Source of the DNA: an uncultured Duncaniella sp.
GTDB lineage: Bacteria; Bacteroidota; Bacteroidia; Bacteroidales; Muribaculaceae
DNA length: 64,000 bases
Direction of reading: 5' to 3'
NCBI GenBank assembly: GCA_910586305.1
Contig: CAJUGS010000011.1
Coordinates: 10,091 to 74,090 of the forward strand
Of this stretch, positions 44,603 through 52,272 are shown one piece after another. Position numbers and translations under genes: made by a program. The notes below the pieces were generated by a model. That model saw only the letters and a program-made list of their open reading frames with translations, ran no database searches and was not told the origin of the DNA. Every line of letters starts with the position of its first letter. Position 1 is the stretch's first letter.

Positions 44603-46045
44603 TTAGTTTTTTAAAAGTTTGCCCTCTTCTTTGAGATGGTTGATTACCGAGAAAAGGATACCGTTTATAAATGCACCGCTTCGTGGGGTGGAGTAGGCAT
44701 TGGCTATCTCGATGTACTCGTTGAGAGTCACAGCAATGGGAATTGCCGGATAGTTGAGAAGTTCGGTCACGGCTGTAATCATGATTACGATGTCCATGAA
44801 GGCCAGACGGTCAGAATCCCAGCGTGTTGTGTTGACAAAACTGTCTATCATTTCCTTGTACTCTCCGTAGTGCTTTATTGCGCTCATGAAGAGGTCGGGA
44901 CCGAAATTGCGGTCTTCATCGTCTTTGAACTGTGGCAGTATGGCAATATCCTCACCGTCAGCCTGGCTGGTGCCAAATTTTCTGATGGTTTTGAGAACGA
45001 ATGTGCCAATTACGTGCAGGTCGTCATTCCAATATACCGACTTCGATTCGAGAGCCTCGTCAAGAGCATCGGACGAAATTATGATGTTCCTGAACAACTG
45101 GCGCCAGAATTCAGCATCCTCGGCAAGAGTGTGCTCTCCGGGGTTGGCCATATAGTTGGTGTAAATCTCGCTTGACGTGATTGATTGCAGGAGGCTTGAC
45201 ACCAGGTCGTCATCGGCATCCCATGAGAGTTTGCCGCTTTCGAGGAACTCTGCTATTTCAGGGTTGCGGGTAAGGGCCTTCACAAATGGGCTTTCGACAA
45301 AACGCATATCCGGGTTGAGGTCGGCATCTGTGGGGAGGAACTTGTGACGTGCGTTGTCTAATCGGAGTTCCTCTGCGCGGCAGATATGAATCGGAAGTGC
45401 CAGCAGACTCAGATAGAGTTCATAGGCCTTGTCGAGCGCGTAATCCAGTGAATTACGAGCCTGAATAAGAAGGGAACGGTTGTCTCCATATTCACTCAGG
45501 GTGCGTTCGATAGCCTGGGTGCCACGGGTGAAGCCGGCAAGAGTGAAACGGGGATTCTTGCGAGCGGCAGCCATGAAGGCCGGATTCTTAACTATGAGAT
45601 TCTGGAATATCGAGAGCCAAAGGGATACATCGTCCTTGAGTTCAGGCTTCTTGATGCGAGAATAGGTCTTGAAGGCCGGAAGGGTGGAGATGGCCTCATA
45701 TATCGACGGAATCACCGAATCGAAGTCCGAGAGATCCGCGCGGTTTTTGACGATTATCTCGCGTAGCTCCGTAAGGGAATTCAGCGACTTGGCAAGCTGG
45801 TTCTGATGGATGTGCTTGTTGAGGGCAAGTCCGTGGATGGGGGAGAGACGACGCTCGGTGTCGTGGACTCTGATGCCCGAGAGCTCGAGGATCATTAGAA
45901 GAAGATCCATGTAGAGCTCATAGCCGTATTTCTTGTCGCGTGAAGGGTTTTCGGCAGGTGACTCGACTTTGAACTCCTTGTAGGACAAGAAGTAGGAGTA
46001 GAGGAGCTGCACCACCTTGATTCTGATCAATACTCGGTTAACCAT
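44603..46045 (-). CDS. nusB: Transcription antitermination factor NusB (long Bacteroidetes form)
   Basis: NusB family, 480 residues, against about 140 in E. coli. The opening MVNRVLIRIKVVQLLYSYFL matches the first helix of Bacteroidetes NusB, and the C-terminal part (about 340-475, FVNTTRWDSDRLAFMDIVIM, ELLNYPAIPIAVTLNEYIEIANAYS) is the canonical NusB fold needed for binding NusE and boxA RNA in rRNA antitermination. The long helical middle is lineage-specific. First gene of the minus-strand housekeeping cluster, divergent from fbp. Confidence 0.88.
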   Translation of the reverse strand: MVNRVLIRIKVVQLLYSYFLSYKEFKVESPAENPSRDKKYGYELYMDLLLMILELSGIRVHDTERRLSPIHGLALNKHIHQNQLAKSLNSLTELREIIVKNRADLSDFDSVIPSIYEAISTLPAFKTYSRIKKPELKDDVSLWLSIFQNLIVKNPAFMAAARKNPRFTLAGFTRGTQAIERTLSEYGDNRSLLIQARNSLDYALDKAYELYLSLLALPIHICRAEELRLDNARHKFLPTDADLNPDMRFVESPFVKALTRNPEIAEFLESGKLSWDADDDLVSSLLQSITSSEIYTNYMANPGEHTLAEDAEFWRQLFRNIIISSDALDEALESKSVYWNDDLHVIGTFVLKTIRKFGTSQADGEDIAILPQFKDDEDRNFGPDLFMSAIKHYGEYKEMIDSFVNTTRWDSDRLAFMDIVIMITAVTELLNYPAIPIAVTLNEYIEIANAYSTPRSGAFINGILFSVINHLKEEGKLLKN

Positions 46046-46129
46046 ATTCTTAAAGAGCTATCATGTAAAATTCGCTACAAAATTAGAAAAAATATTTGAG
46101 ATAAACGGATGGTCATGAAAAAATATTTG

Positions 46130-46137
46130 TACTTTTG
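46130..46137 (+). promoter_or_regulatory. Candidate -7 box for fbp
   Basis: TACTTTTG matches TAnnTTTG; 45 nt upstream of the ATG at 46183. No TTTG at -33 spacing. Confidence 0.5.
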
Positions 46138-46182
46138 TGGACCTTATCTCTTTCCGACAGTATCAATAGACAGAAAAACTCC

Positions 46183-48207
46183 ATGCCCACTACTGATAGC
46201 AAAAACACCCTCAAACGGGTGGAGAACGACCGGCGTATTCTCGAGCTCCTGGCACAGACCTTCCCAACGGTTAGCGCTGCGAGCACGGAAATCATTAATC
46301 TTGAAGCAATCCTCAACCTCCCCAAAGGCACCGAACACTTTGTGGCTGACCTCCACGGAGAGCACGAAGCGTTCCGTCATTTGCTCAAAAACGCGTCGGG
46401 CAATATCAAACGTAAGGTCACCGAACTGTTCGGGACCTCGATGCGTGAGACACAGATTCGCCAGTTGTGTGCCCTCATTTACTATCCCGAAGAAAAGCTG
46501 AGGTCTATACACGACACTGAGCCAAATCTCGAAGACTTCTTTAATATAACGCTCCACCAGCTTGTCAAGGTGCTTCAGAGTGTCACATCGAAATACACTC
46601 GTTCAAAGGTGCGCAAGGCGCTTCCCGGCGAGTTTGCCTATATTATAGAGGAACTCCTCCATGAGTCGCCCTCCGACTACGACAAGCAGGCCTACTTCAA
46701 CCGCATAATCGAGACTATTATATCCACCGGACAGGCCGATAAATTTATCACTGCCATGTGTGTGGTGATACAGCGTTTGTCTATTGACCAGCTCCACATA
46801 CTCGGTGACGTTTTTGACCGTGGTCCAGGAGCGCATCACATAATGGAAACCCTCAGTCGATATGGCAAATGGGATATTCAGTGGGGCAACCATGATATCC
46901 TTTGGATGGGGGCTGCCGCCGGAAATGATTGCTGTATAGCCAATGTGGTGCGTGTTTCTCTGCGCTATGGCAACCTTGGCACTCTCGAGGACGGCTATGG
47001 TATCAATCTGCTTCCGCTTGCAACGTTCGCGATGGAGACATATGCCGACGATGATTGCGGTGAGTTCCGTTCACACGCATCTGACGAAGACAACACCCAT
47101 TCCGAGAAGACTCTGCGCCTTTGTGCCAAAATGCACAAGGCCATGGCTGTAATCCAGTTCAAACTTGAAGGCCAGATGATAGCCCGGTATCCTGAATGGA
47201 AGATGGATGACAGACGCCTTCTGGATAAAATAGACTATGAGAAGGGGGTTGTAAATATAGACGGTGTCATTTACGAGATGACTGACACGCGGTTCCCGAC
47301 CATAGATCCGACCGATCCCTATCGTCTCACTCCGGAGGAACTGCACCTTGTACATAAACTACACCGCTCGTTTACTTCGAGTGCCACGCTTCGACGCCAC
47401 ATAGACCTTCTTTTGTCCCACGGTTGTATGTATGGTGTGTTCAATTCCAATCTCCTTTTCCATGCGTCTATGCCCCTCAATGCCGACGGCTCTCTCAAGG
47501 AGGTGCTTGTGGGAGGCGAGGCTTTCAAGGGACGTATGCTTATGGAGCGGATTGGTATGCTTTTGCGTTCGGCCTACAATGACGACACCCCGGAGGCAGA
47601 GCGTAAGCTTGCCCGCGACTATTATTGGTATATGTGGTGTGGTCCCGACTCCCCGTTGTTCGACAAAGATCGCATGACCACTTTCGAGCGCTATTTCGTC
47701 AAAGATCCTGCGGCCCGTAAAGAAGAGAAAGGATGGTATTACAAACTCCGTGACCGAGAGGATGTTATTGATATGATTCTTGATGAGTTCGGAGTGGAGG
47801 GCACTCAGCGTCACGTTATCAATGGCCATGTCCCGGTACGCACGGGCAATGGTGAGAGTCCGCTGCGGGCCGGTGGAAAACTGATGGTTATTGACGGTGG
47901 ATTTGCAAAGGCCTACCATAAAACCACCGGGATAGCCGGATATACACTCATATATCACAGCTCAAATTTTGAATTGGTAGAGCATGAGCCTTTTACTTCG
48001 GTGGAAGAGGCTATTGCCAACGGCACTGACATTGTCGGTTCTACCAAGATGGTGGAACAGACCGCACGGCGTGTCTGTGTCCGCGATACCGATATGGGAC
48101 GTGTGCTGCAGGGGCAGATTGATGAGCTGTCCGAGCTCCTCTATGCGTTCCGGCATGGTGTCATAAAGGAAAGCAATCCTTATAAGGGAGATTTTAGGGG
48201 TATATGA
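46183..48207 (+). CDS. fbp: Fructose-1,6-bisphosphatase class 3
   Basis: Class 3 FBPase of 674 residues (family about 650-670), the gluconeogenic phosphatase first known from Firmicutes. The calcineurin-like metallophosphatase motifs are VADLHGEHEAF, LGDVFDRGPGAH and GNHDILWMGAAAG, followed by the C-terminal NGHVPVRTGNGE and VIDGGFAKAYH. The start at 46183 (MPTTDSKNTLKRVENDRRIL) is preferred over an in-frame ATG at 46135, which lies at the promoter. Its stop overlaps the next gene by 4 nt, linking it with the metal regulator gene. Confidence 0.94.
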   Translation: MPTTDSKNTLKRVENDRRILELLAQTFPTVSAASTEIINLEAILNLPKGTEHFVADLHGEHEAFRHLLKNASGNIKRKVTELFGTSMRETQIRQLCALIYYPEEKLRSIHDTEPNLEDFFNITLHQLVKVLQSVTSKYTRSKVRKALPGEFAYIIEELLHESPSDYDKQAYFNRIIETIISTGQADKFITAMCVVIQRLSIDQLHILGDVFDRGPGAHHIMETLSRYGKWDIQWGNHDILWMGAAAGNDCCIANVVRVSLRYGNLGTLEDGYGINLLPLATFAMETYADDDCGEFRSHASDEDNTHSEKTLRLCAKMHKAMAVIQFKLEGQMIARYPEWKMDDRRLLDKIDYEKGVVNIDGVIYEMTDTRFPTIDPTDPYRLTPEELHLVHKLHRSFTSSATLRRHIDLLLSHGCMYGVFNSNLLFHASMPLNADGSLKEVLVGGEAFKGRMLMERIGMLLRSAYNDDTPEAERKLARDYYWYMWCGPDSPLFDKDRMTTFERYFVKDPAARKEEKGWYYKLRDREDVIDMILDEFGVEGTQRHVINGHVPVRTGNGESPLRAGGKLMVIDGGFAKAYHKTTGIAGYTLIYHSSNFELVEHEPFTSVEEAIANGTDIVGSTKMVEQTARRVCVRDTDMGRVLQGQIDELSELLYAFRHGVIKESNPYKGDFRGI

Positions 48208-48755
48208 GGCTGTCAATAAAGAATATGGTGTGTCGTCATTGTGCCGACACCGTCCGGCGTGTGTTCGACTATCTCGGTATTCCTGATGTCGAGGTGGAAC
48301 TCGGGCGCGCCTACATTCCTGTGGAACTCTCTGCAGATTGTTTGGCCAAAGTCTCGGAGGCTCTGTGTGAAGAGGGCTTTGAGATAATCCAGTCGCGCGA
48401 GGCGGAAATTGTTGAGACTGTGAAGCACACTCTCATTGAGCTGGCACGTATGGAGTCAGATTCAAAACCAACGATAGCCGATGCTCTCACCTCCAGAATT
48501 CCGTTATCCTACCAGCAGATAAGCCGCACATTCACCGAGGTTGAGGGGCGTACTATCGAGAACTACTATCTTAATATTAGGATAGAACGTGTCAAAGAAC
48601 TCATACGTTATCGCCGTCTGTCCCTATCCGAGATAGCCCACGAGACCGGGTTTTCATCCGTAGCCCACCTCTCTCGCCAGTTCAAGCAGCTCACAGGTCT
48701 GACTCCGTCCCAATTCAAGGAGATGGGCGAGCGCAGGCCTCTTTCCGAGGTGTGA
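48204..48755 (+). CDS. HMA-like domain fused to AraC-type HTH: putative metal-responsive regulator
   Basis: A 183-residue regulator in two parts. Residues 1-65 resemble a heavy-metal-associated domain (MRLSIKNMVCRHCADTVRR, with a Cys10-Arg-His-Cys13 pair; EVELGRAYIPVEL; then EALCEEGFEII). Residues about 75-178 are an AraC/XylS helix-turn-helix pair (IPLSYQQISRTFTEVEG; LSLSEIAHETGFSSVAHLSRQFKQLTGLTP). So a metal (Cu, Zn or similar) is the likely signal. It directly precedes a Cu/Zn-type permease gene that also carries an HMA domain. The start overlaps the fbp stop (ATGA). Confidence 0.85.
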   Translation: MRLSIKNMVCRHCADTVRRVFDYLGIPDVEVELGRAYIPVELSADCLAKVSEALCEEGFEIIQSREAEIVETVKHTLIELARMESDSKPTIADALTSRIPLSYQQISRTFTEVEGRTIENYYLNIRIERVKELIRYRRLSLSEIAHETGFSSVAHLSRQFKQLTGLTPSQFKEMGERRPLSEV

Positions 48756-48803
48756 TGCAAAACTTTGAGAACATAGTATAACGTATTCCGGCCTCGGGGG
48801 ATG

Positions 48804-48811
48804 TAACTTTG
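48804..48811 (+). promoter_or_regulatory. Candidate -7 box for the HMA permease gene
   Basis: TAACTTTG matches TAnnTTTG, 24 nt upstream of the ATG at 48835. A TTTG in a similar AACTTTG context lies 36 nt further up, too far for a normal -33. The region just upstream (48785-48803) is GC-rich with a partial symmetry and could hold a regulator site. Confidence 0.5.
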
Positions 48812-48834
48812 CGGTAAGAAAAAACTTATTCGCA

Positions 48835-50064
48835 ATGCAGATTTTCTATACACTTTTGTTTATGCTCAACGAGATGTCTCCCTACATCCTCTTGGGCTTT
48901 CTTATTGCGGGTGTCCTTCACTCGTTCGTCCCGCGTCCTGCGATGGCCCGTCATTTATCCGGTACAGGATGGAAATCAGTAGCTAAGGCGGCACTTTTCG
49001 GCATTCCTCTTCCTCTGTGTTCGTGCGGAGTCTTGCCTACGGCGGTGGCTCTCCGTCGAGGAGGAGCCTCGAGAGCGGCTTCCACATCGTTTCTTGTCGC
49101 CACTCCACAAACCGGTGTGGACAGTATTGCGGCGACATGGTCTCTTCTCGGGCCGGCTTTTGCCGTGGTGCGTCCGTTTGCAGCCTTGGTCACCGCTCTA
49201 TTTGCGGGAATAGCTGTCGGAAGAGGGGAGAAGTCGTCTGAAGAAACCTCCTGCAGTATCGGTGTGTCTGGAGATCCCGACTCCGAACGTGAGCCATTTG
49301 GCGCAAGATGCATCTCGGCTCTTCGTTATGGATTTGTCGATCTTGTTTCGAGCATTGGTTCGTGGCTTGTGGCCGGCCTCGTCATCGCTGCGCTGATCAC
49401 CATATATGTTCCCGATGATTTCTTTGCGTCGCTTGGCTCTCACCCGCTGTTGGCCATGGTGGCAGTAGTTGTTGTCGCAGTCCCGATGTATGTATGTGCC
49501 ACCGGGTCAATTCCCATAGCGCTCTCACTCGTGCTCAAAGGTCTCTCACCCGGCACTGCCTTGGTTTTACTGATGGCCGGTCCGGCTGCAAATTTCGCAT
49601 CCTTCACCATCATTTCACGCGAGATGGGTAGAAAAGCCGCAGCGACCTATCTCGGTGCCATCGTGTTGGGATCCATGGCTTTCGGACTGGCGATAGATTA
49701 TCTCATGCCTTCCTCGTGGTTCTCTCTTTCCGTGGCTGGGATGTCAGAGGATTGTCACCACGCAGGATTTCCTCTTTTCCCCACATCTTGCTCTGTTATA
49801 CTTGTCGGGTTGCTTATCTACTCGTTTATTCACGGTCGTAAACATAATCATTTTGAAACTACAGATATGACACAGGAATTTATCATCAAGGGTATGAATT
49901 GCCCTCATTGCCGGGCTTCGGTTGTGAAAGCCATTAGTGAAGTGGACGGTGTTGAGGCCGTCGATGTAGATTTGTCCACCGGTCGAGCCATTGTACAGGG
50001 AGCCCCGGTTCACGCTTCGATAGTCTCGGCTGTTAGGGCCGCAGGATTTGATGTCGACGAATAG
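48835..50064 (+). CDS. SO_0444-like Cu/Zn efflux permease with C-terminal HMA domain
   Basis: A 409-residue permease with about eight to ten helices of the DUF318/SO_0444 type (motifs PLCSCGVLPTAVALRRGGAS and SFLVATPQTGVDS; second half GSIPIALSLVLKG), followed by an HMA domain at about 345-409 with GMNCPHC (Cys356, Cys359). HMA domains carry Cu+ or Zn2+; the transmembrane Cys pair supports metal export. It is the likely target of the upstream HMA-AraC regulator. An ATG in frame at the start of the HMA part (MTQEFIIKG) could give a free chaperone by internal initiation, but nothing proves it. Confidence 0.88.
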   Translation: MQIFYTLLFMLNEMSPYILLGFLIAGVLHSFVPRPAMARHLSGTGWKSVAKAALFGIPLPLCSCGVLPTAVALRRGGASRAASTSFLVATPQTGVDSIAATWSLLGPAFAVVRPFAALVTALFAGIAVGRGEKSSEETSCSIGVSGDPDSEREPFGARCISALRYGFVDLVSSIGSWLVAGLVIAALITIYVPDDFFASLGSHPLLAMVAVVVVAVPMYVCATGSIPIALSLVLKGLSPGTALVLLMAGPAANFASFTIISREMGRKAAATYLGAIVLGSMAFGLAIDYLMPSSWFSLSVAGMSEDCHHAGFPLFPTSCSVILVGLLIYSFIHGRKHNHFETTDMTQEFIIKGMNCPHCRASVVKAISEVDGVEAVDVDLSTGRAIVQGAPVHASIVSAVRAAGFDVDE

Positions 50065-50145
50065 GCCGCCTCTGCTCACCTTGCTCAAACATTGATATAA
50101 TCGGTGTTTTTAGAGTTACGGAGTAAATTTTTACAATAATTAATA

Positions 50146-50191
50146 TTGCCGTTTTTCTATAAGAAATGCTCTTTTTGTAGAAAAACGGCAA
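50146..50191. terminator. Hairpin after the HMA permease gene
   Basis: TTGCCGTTTTTCTA (50146-50159) pairs perfectly with TAGAAAAACGGCAA (50178-50191) across an 18-nt loop. Lies 81 nt after the permease stop, in an AT-rich region without genes (50065-50332). Confidence 0.65.
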
Positions 50192-50239
50192 ATTTTATGT
50201 GACGCATTGTTTATTTTCTTGTAAAAAGTGAAATGAAAG

Positions 50240-50272
50240 TTTGTTTTTGTTAATTTTTATTTCGTATATTTG
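50240..50272 (+). promoter_or_regulatory. Bacteroidetes-type promoter for the secreted-protein pair
   Basis: TTTG (50240-50243), 21-nt spacer, TATATTTG (50265-50272). Leader of about 54 nt before the ATG at 50333. Confidence 0.7.
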
Positions 50273-50332
50273 CAATCGGAAAAATGTTAACAGATTTCAC
50301 ACTAACTAAATTCTATTTACAATAAACCTATT

Positions 50333-50824
50333 ATGAAAAAATCGAGCTTTTATGCTGCCTTGTTGCTGCTGACAGTCGGAGCTCCTTATGCGTCAGGATA
50401 TACTGTCATGACGGTGAAAGCCTCTCAATCCAATGGGGAAGTGGCTTTTAAGCTTACCGATGAGCTAAGGTTTGACTTTGACCTCGACAAGTCGGAACTT
50501 GTGGTGAGAGAGGGTGATGAAAAGTCAACCGCCATCTCCTTCAGCAATGAGTCGACCATTACGTTCGGCAGTGCCAGTGGCATTTTTGATGTCACTGCAA
50601 CAGATGGCCGATCAGTGGCTTTGCGGCAAAATCCAGTAGAAAGCCTTTTGGAATTCACATCTGCGCCCGAGGCAGCGTGTACACTCAGGGTCTATGCCTT
50701 ACAGGGACAATTGTTGAAGTCAGTCAATGGCTGGCAGGGTGAGAATGTAGATGTTTCCACCCTTGCTCCCGGGCTCTACATCGTAAACTTTAACAACAAT
50801 AGCATCAAATTCTACAAAAAATGA
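50333..50824 (+). CDS. Small secreted protein with T9SS type A-like sorting domain
   Basis: A 163-residue protein: signal peptide MKKSSFYAALLLLTVGAPYASG, a short N-terminal beta region ending SISFSNESTITFG-like sequence (written in the protein as TAISFSNESTITFG), and a C-terminal type A sorting domain (ALRQNPVESLLEFTSAPEA ... LRVYALQGQLLKSV ... LAPGLYIVNF). Type IX secretion with surface attachment is expected. The stop overlaps the ATG of the next gene by 4 nt, so the two are translated together. Function unknown. Confidence 0.8.
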   Translation: MKKSSFYAALLLLTVGAPYASGYTVMTVKASQSNGEVAFKLTDELRFDFDLDKSELVVREGDEKSTAISFSNESTITFGSASGIFDVTATDGRSVALRQNPVESLLEFTSAPEAACTLRVYALQGQLLKSVNGWQGENVDVSTLAPGLYIVNFNNNSIKFYKK

Positions 50825-52143
50825 AAAAATATATACTCTCCTCGCTGCTGCTGTCTGTCTGTCTGAGCGGAACGTTCACAGCTGTTGCTGACAACGAGAC
50901 AAGCACCAACCGTATGATCGTTGTCAACGGAAATGGTTCATACAAAGGATTTAATGTCGGAACTATCGATCATGTCGAGTTCGCTTCAGTCGAGGGTGAG
51001 GTTGCCGCTAACGTCAAGGTCCTTGAATTTGACCTTGAAAAAGCTGTCCTCGAAGTGAAAAGAACTCCCGAATGTTTCTCCTTTAAAGTCAATGTGATTC
51101 CCGGCGTAGTGGCCCATCAGCTTGAGGCCAATCCTTTGAGTGCGGAGTCTTGGCTTGATAGATACGGGTCTCCGGAATATGCAGAGGACTTTACTAAAGG
51201 CACACTCTCGGGTATCACTCTTGATTATGGCACCGAATATGCTGCCGTGACTCTCGGATATGATATGTATGGTGTAGCCTGTGAGTTCCGTGCCGACTAT
51301 TTCACCACTGAAAGCGCTCCTGTGGTAGGCAATCCTATGGTCGATGTAAAAGTGGTAAATGCCGACTATACCACACTTGAACTTGATTTCATTCCCAATG
51401 AGGATGTTTCTTCCTTCTATTTCGTAATCTTCGGAGAGGGTGAGGCTGAATCTCAGTACAATATGTTTGCGCCAATGTTCGGCTTTAAGAACATGGGTGA
51501 GATGATACGGATGTGGGGTCTGGAACACGTCGGTAATTATTCGTACACATATAAAGATTTGGAACCCAATACCGTGCAGGAACTTTATGTGCTTCCGCTC
51601 GACGCCAACGGCAATCATGCTCCCTTGCAGGTGTTCAAAATGTCTACAAAGGCCAAGGGTGGACCTGGCGATGCTGTAGTGGACATCAAGATCGACTCAT
51701 TCTCACTGACTGATTGGGATGGAGAGATGAAGCCCACACTGGCTATCAGCTTTACACCTAACGATCAGACCTGGGCCTATCGTATAGGCGTATACCCTGC
51801 TGAAACCTATGACAGCAATGAGGCTGAAATTCTTGCCGAGCTTAAGAGCGATCCCTGGATGCCTACTTCGGGATGGTGGCAGTTCTTTGATCTCAGCAGC
51901 GAGTATATGATTGATCCTGAAACAGCTGTAGTGATTGTGGCCGTTGCAAAGAATGGCGAAGGTGTATGGGGCGAGCCCAGCATCATGCGCTATACTACCC
52001 CTGCACTTGAGGGCGTAGCCACCAAGGCCGCTGCACCCCGTAATGGAGAGTTTAAAAAACGCAAGAATCCTGTCCGCAACATCCACCGCGCTGGTTTCGC
52101 TCCGTCTGTTTCGGAAAGAACGGTCCGTATGACTGGAAAATAA
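50821..52143 (+). CDS. Exported protein of unknown function with two beta-domain repeats
   Basis: A 440-residue exported protein: signal peptide MKKYILSSLLLSVCLSGTFTAVA, then KGFNVGTIDHVEFASVEGE, an N-terminal motif similar in kind to that of its upstream partner. Two related segments are visible (about 167-275, NPMVDVKVVNADYTTLELDFIPNEDV; and about 280-395, DAVVDIKIDSFSLTDWDGEM ... LAISFTPNDQTW), probably fibronectin-like beta domains. The C-terminus is basic (KKRKNPVRNIHR) and lacks an obvious T9SS sorting domain. No function assigned. A strong terminator follows. Confidence 0.7.
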   Translation: MKKYILSSLLLSVCLSGTFTAVADNETSTNRMIVVNGNGSYKGFNVGTIDHVEFASVEGEVAANVKVLEFDLEKAVLEVKRTPECFSFKVNVIPGVVAHQLEANPLSAESWLDRYGSPEYAEDFTKGTLSGITLDYGTEYAAVTLGYDMYGVACEFRADYFTTESAPVVGNPMVDVKVVNADYTTLELDFIPNEDVSSFYFVIFGEGEAESQYNMFAPMFGFKNMGEMIRMWGLEHVGNYSYTYKDLEPNTVQELYVLPLDANGNHAPLQVFKMSTKAKGGPGDAVVDIKIDSFSLTDWDGEMKPTLAISFTPNDQTWAYRIGVYPAETYDSNEAEILAELKSDPWMPTSGWWQFFDLSSEYMIDPETAVVIVAVAKNGEGVWGEPSIMRYTTPALEGVATKAAAPRNGEFKKRKNPVRNIHRAGFAPSVSERTVRMTGK

Positions 52144-52170
52144 TTGTCTGATTCTCTATACAGACTTGAC

Positions 52171-52206
52171 AAGTGACACCCGTCTGACGGGTGTCACTTT
52201 TTTTTG
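52171..52206 (+). terminator. Terminator after the secreted-protein pair
   Basis: AAGTGACACCCGTC (52171-52184) and GACGGGTGTCACTT (52186-52199) are perfect arms with one base between, followed by T-rich sequence. Confidence 0.9.
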
Positions 52207-52272
52207 TATGGAATATTAAAGAGTTAGGCGTGTCGCTTTGAACCCATGTGACTATGCAGTTGTTGCAATTAT

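Noticed and set aside
42623..46045. A cdaA-linked c-di-AMP module because of the YbbR-like protein
   Set aside because: No diadenylate cyclase gene is present; the gene is in the usual Bacteroidales nusB-yajC-ybbR-coaE order.
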